Positions 63,315 through 64,000 of a stretch of 64,000 nt of DNA are shown in pieces. A model generated the notes under the pieces. It was not told where the DNA came from, did no database searches, and worked only from the letters and a program-made list of their open reading frames with translations. The position numbers and the translations under genes were made by a program. This DNA comes from Eutreptiella sp. 'Long Island Sound 2002' (lineage: Eukaryota; Euglenozoa; Euglenophyceae; Eutreptiales; Eutreptiaceae): NCBI GenBank assembly GCA_964036045.1, contig OZ038381.1, positions 137,670,306 to 137,734,305 on the forward strand, written 5' to 3'. Numbering within the stretch: position 1 is the first letter of the stretch; every line of letters starts with the position of its first letter.

Positions 63315-64000
63315 ATGCAATCGTTGATCTGGAGTAAATCAGCAGGGGTTACAGGCGGAAGGGGCACAGCGGGGGCCGGTCCTGGTAGGGACCTTCTTTA
63401 TGGTAGCAGAGGCTTACCTGCTGCCCCTACCAACCGCCGACCCGGGGACTTGGGCCCTTATGAGCCCTGCCCAAGTACGCCCCGCGTGCGTATTGTGGAC
63501 TCGGTGGAGACCACGCCGGAGATTGGAGCCATAGAAGGACCGAGACATTCAAGAGCATGGCGAACTCCGGAAGTTGAAGCCCGAAGAGAAGAACGACACT
63601 CGGGAAGAGGAGGACGTGACATGGAGGACCTGGTCTCCATGTGCGAGCGTCGCTGCCGAAAGGCATGCAACCTCCGCTGCGCCGCGGAGGACTCGGATCA
63701 GGCCTGCCCTTCAGGCAGCAGTGGAGGACGGGCCCGGCGATACCGGAAGCGCGGGTCACCCAAGTCCGCGGCAAGGGACGCCGGGGCTATGGACACGGAC
63801 CCCAGCCCGGTCAGGCTGTGGGAATCCGAGGGGCACTCCGAGGGCTATCGGACAGCCTACGAGCCACCTTCGGAGTCGGAGATGTCCGTGCAGATCGCAA
63901 GGGCGAACACCGCCCCCGAGCCTGCCCTGCAGCACAACGCCGAGGGCTTGGAGAGGCCAGCCAGGGCCCGGACGGCACCTGTGCCCCGGCATACGGGACC
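63315..64000 (+). CDS. reading frame open to the window edge, unknown (Gag-like?)
   Basis: Immediately after an in-frame TGA (63309-63311), ATG at 63315 opens a frame that has no stop in the remaining 228 codons. It begins MQSLIWSKSAGVTGGRG. It is rich in Gly, Arg, Pro and Glu, with a Cys-spaced helix (MCERRCRKACNLRC, 63639-63680) and acidic/Ser patches (YEPPSESEMSV). GC content rises sharply where the frame starts. The disordered, charged make-up resembles the N-terminal part of a retrotransposon Gag, but no family is recognisable. The true start could be the internal ATG at 63621. CAGGCGG near 63350 could also be a splice acceptor, making upstream residues spurious. Confidence 0.4.
   Translation, partial: MQSLIWSKSAGVTGGRGTAGAGPGRDLLYGSRGLPAAPTNRRPGDLGPYEPCPSTPRVRIVDSVETTPEIGAIEGPRHSRAWRTPEVEARREERHSGRGGRDMEDLVSMCERRCRKACNLRCAAEDSDQACPSGSSGGRARRYRKRGSPKSAARDAGAMDTDPSPVRLWESEGHSEGYRTAYEPPSESEMSVQIARANTAPEPALQHNAEGLERPARARTAPVPRHTG

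Overview
The window is eukaryotic nuclear DNA made almost entirely of repeats and mobile elements. I found no certain host gene. The evidence is a chromodomain Gypsy retrotransposon with LTRs, a Helitron-type rolling-circle transposon, DIRS-like reverse transcriptase debris, several TIR elements and kilobase-scale satellites. The Gypsy proteins remind me of elements from large algal or dinoflagellate genomes. That is an impression from memory, so the host should be treated as an unidentified, probably algal or protist, eukaryote.

Layout. 1-4160: purine-rich low-complexity DNA with a ~230 bp repeat, then a ~63 bp minisatellite. 4727-10360 (+): a 5'-truncated, broken Gypsy copy with its 3' LTR. 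10360-16100: gene debris, two inverted repeats, a MITE-like element and a DIRS-like RT fragment. 16100-31025: a ~1.8 kb unit present twice in tandem. The first copy is split by an 11,371 bp Gypsy element (minus strand, 17011-28381) with two 798 bp LTRs differing at 12 positions; the second copy preserves the empty site. 31636-42890: a decayed Helitron. 42840-44104: a tandem array continuing the Helitron's flanking repeat and running into a basic, Ser/Arg/Pro-rich reading frame. That frame is cut by a 2,053 bp TIR element. 46530-48250: GC-rich DNA and a second, inverted locus of the same ~63 bp minisatellite. 48255-55032: two octamer satellites ending at a 200 bp assembly gap. 55233-56398 (-): a Gag-like fragment. 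56400-63314: degenerate repeats without a recognisable gene. 63315-64000 (+): a reading frame open to the window edge.

The most interesting system is the Helitron. Its remains encode a Cys-rich protein, a HUH Rep domain (HGH and YLVKY motifs), a PIF1-like helicase, an SLX1-like GIY-YIG nuclease fused behind the helicase, an RPA70-like single-strand-binding protein with a zinc site, and a USP-type deubiquitinase-like protein with Cys and His boxes. Rolling-circle nickase, helicase and ssDNA-binding protein fit one replication and transposition machine. The nuclease and the USP-like protease are the unusual additions. The copy is dead: it has nonsense codons, frameshifts, and a 416 bp MITE inserted at the catalytic tyrosine motif.

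Nested insertions give a relative history. The 1.8 kb unit duplicated first (copies ~93% alike in a hand-compared stretch). The Gypsy element entered one copy later (LTRs 98.5% identical). The Gypsy gag and pol frames look intact, so it is probably the youngest large insertion here.
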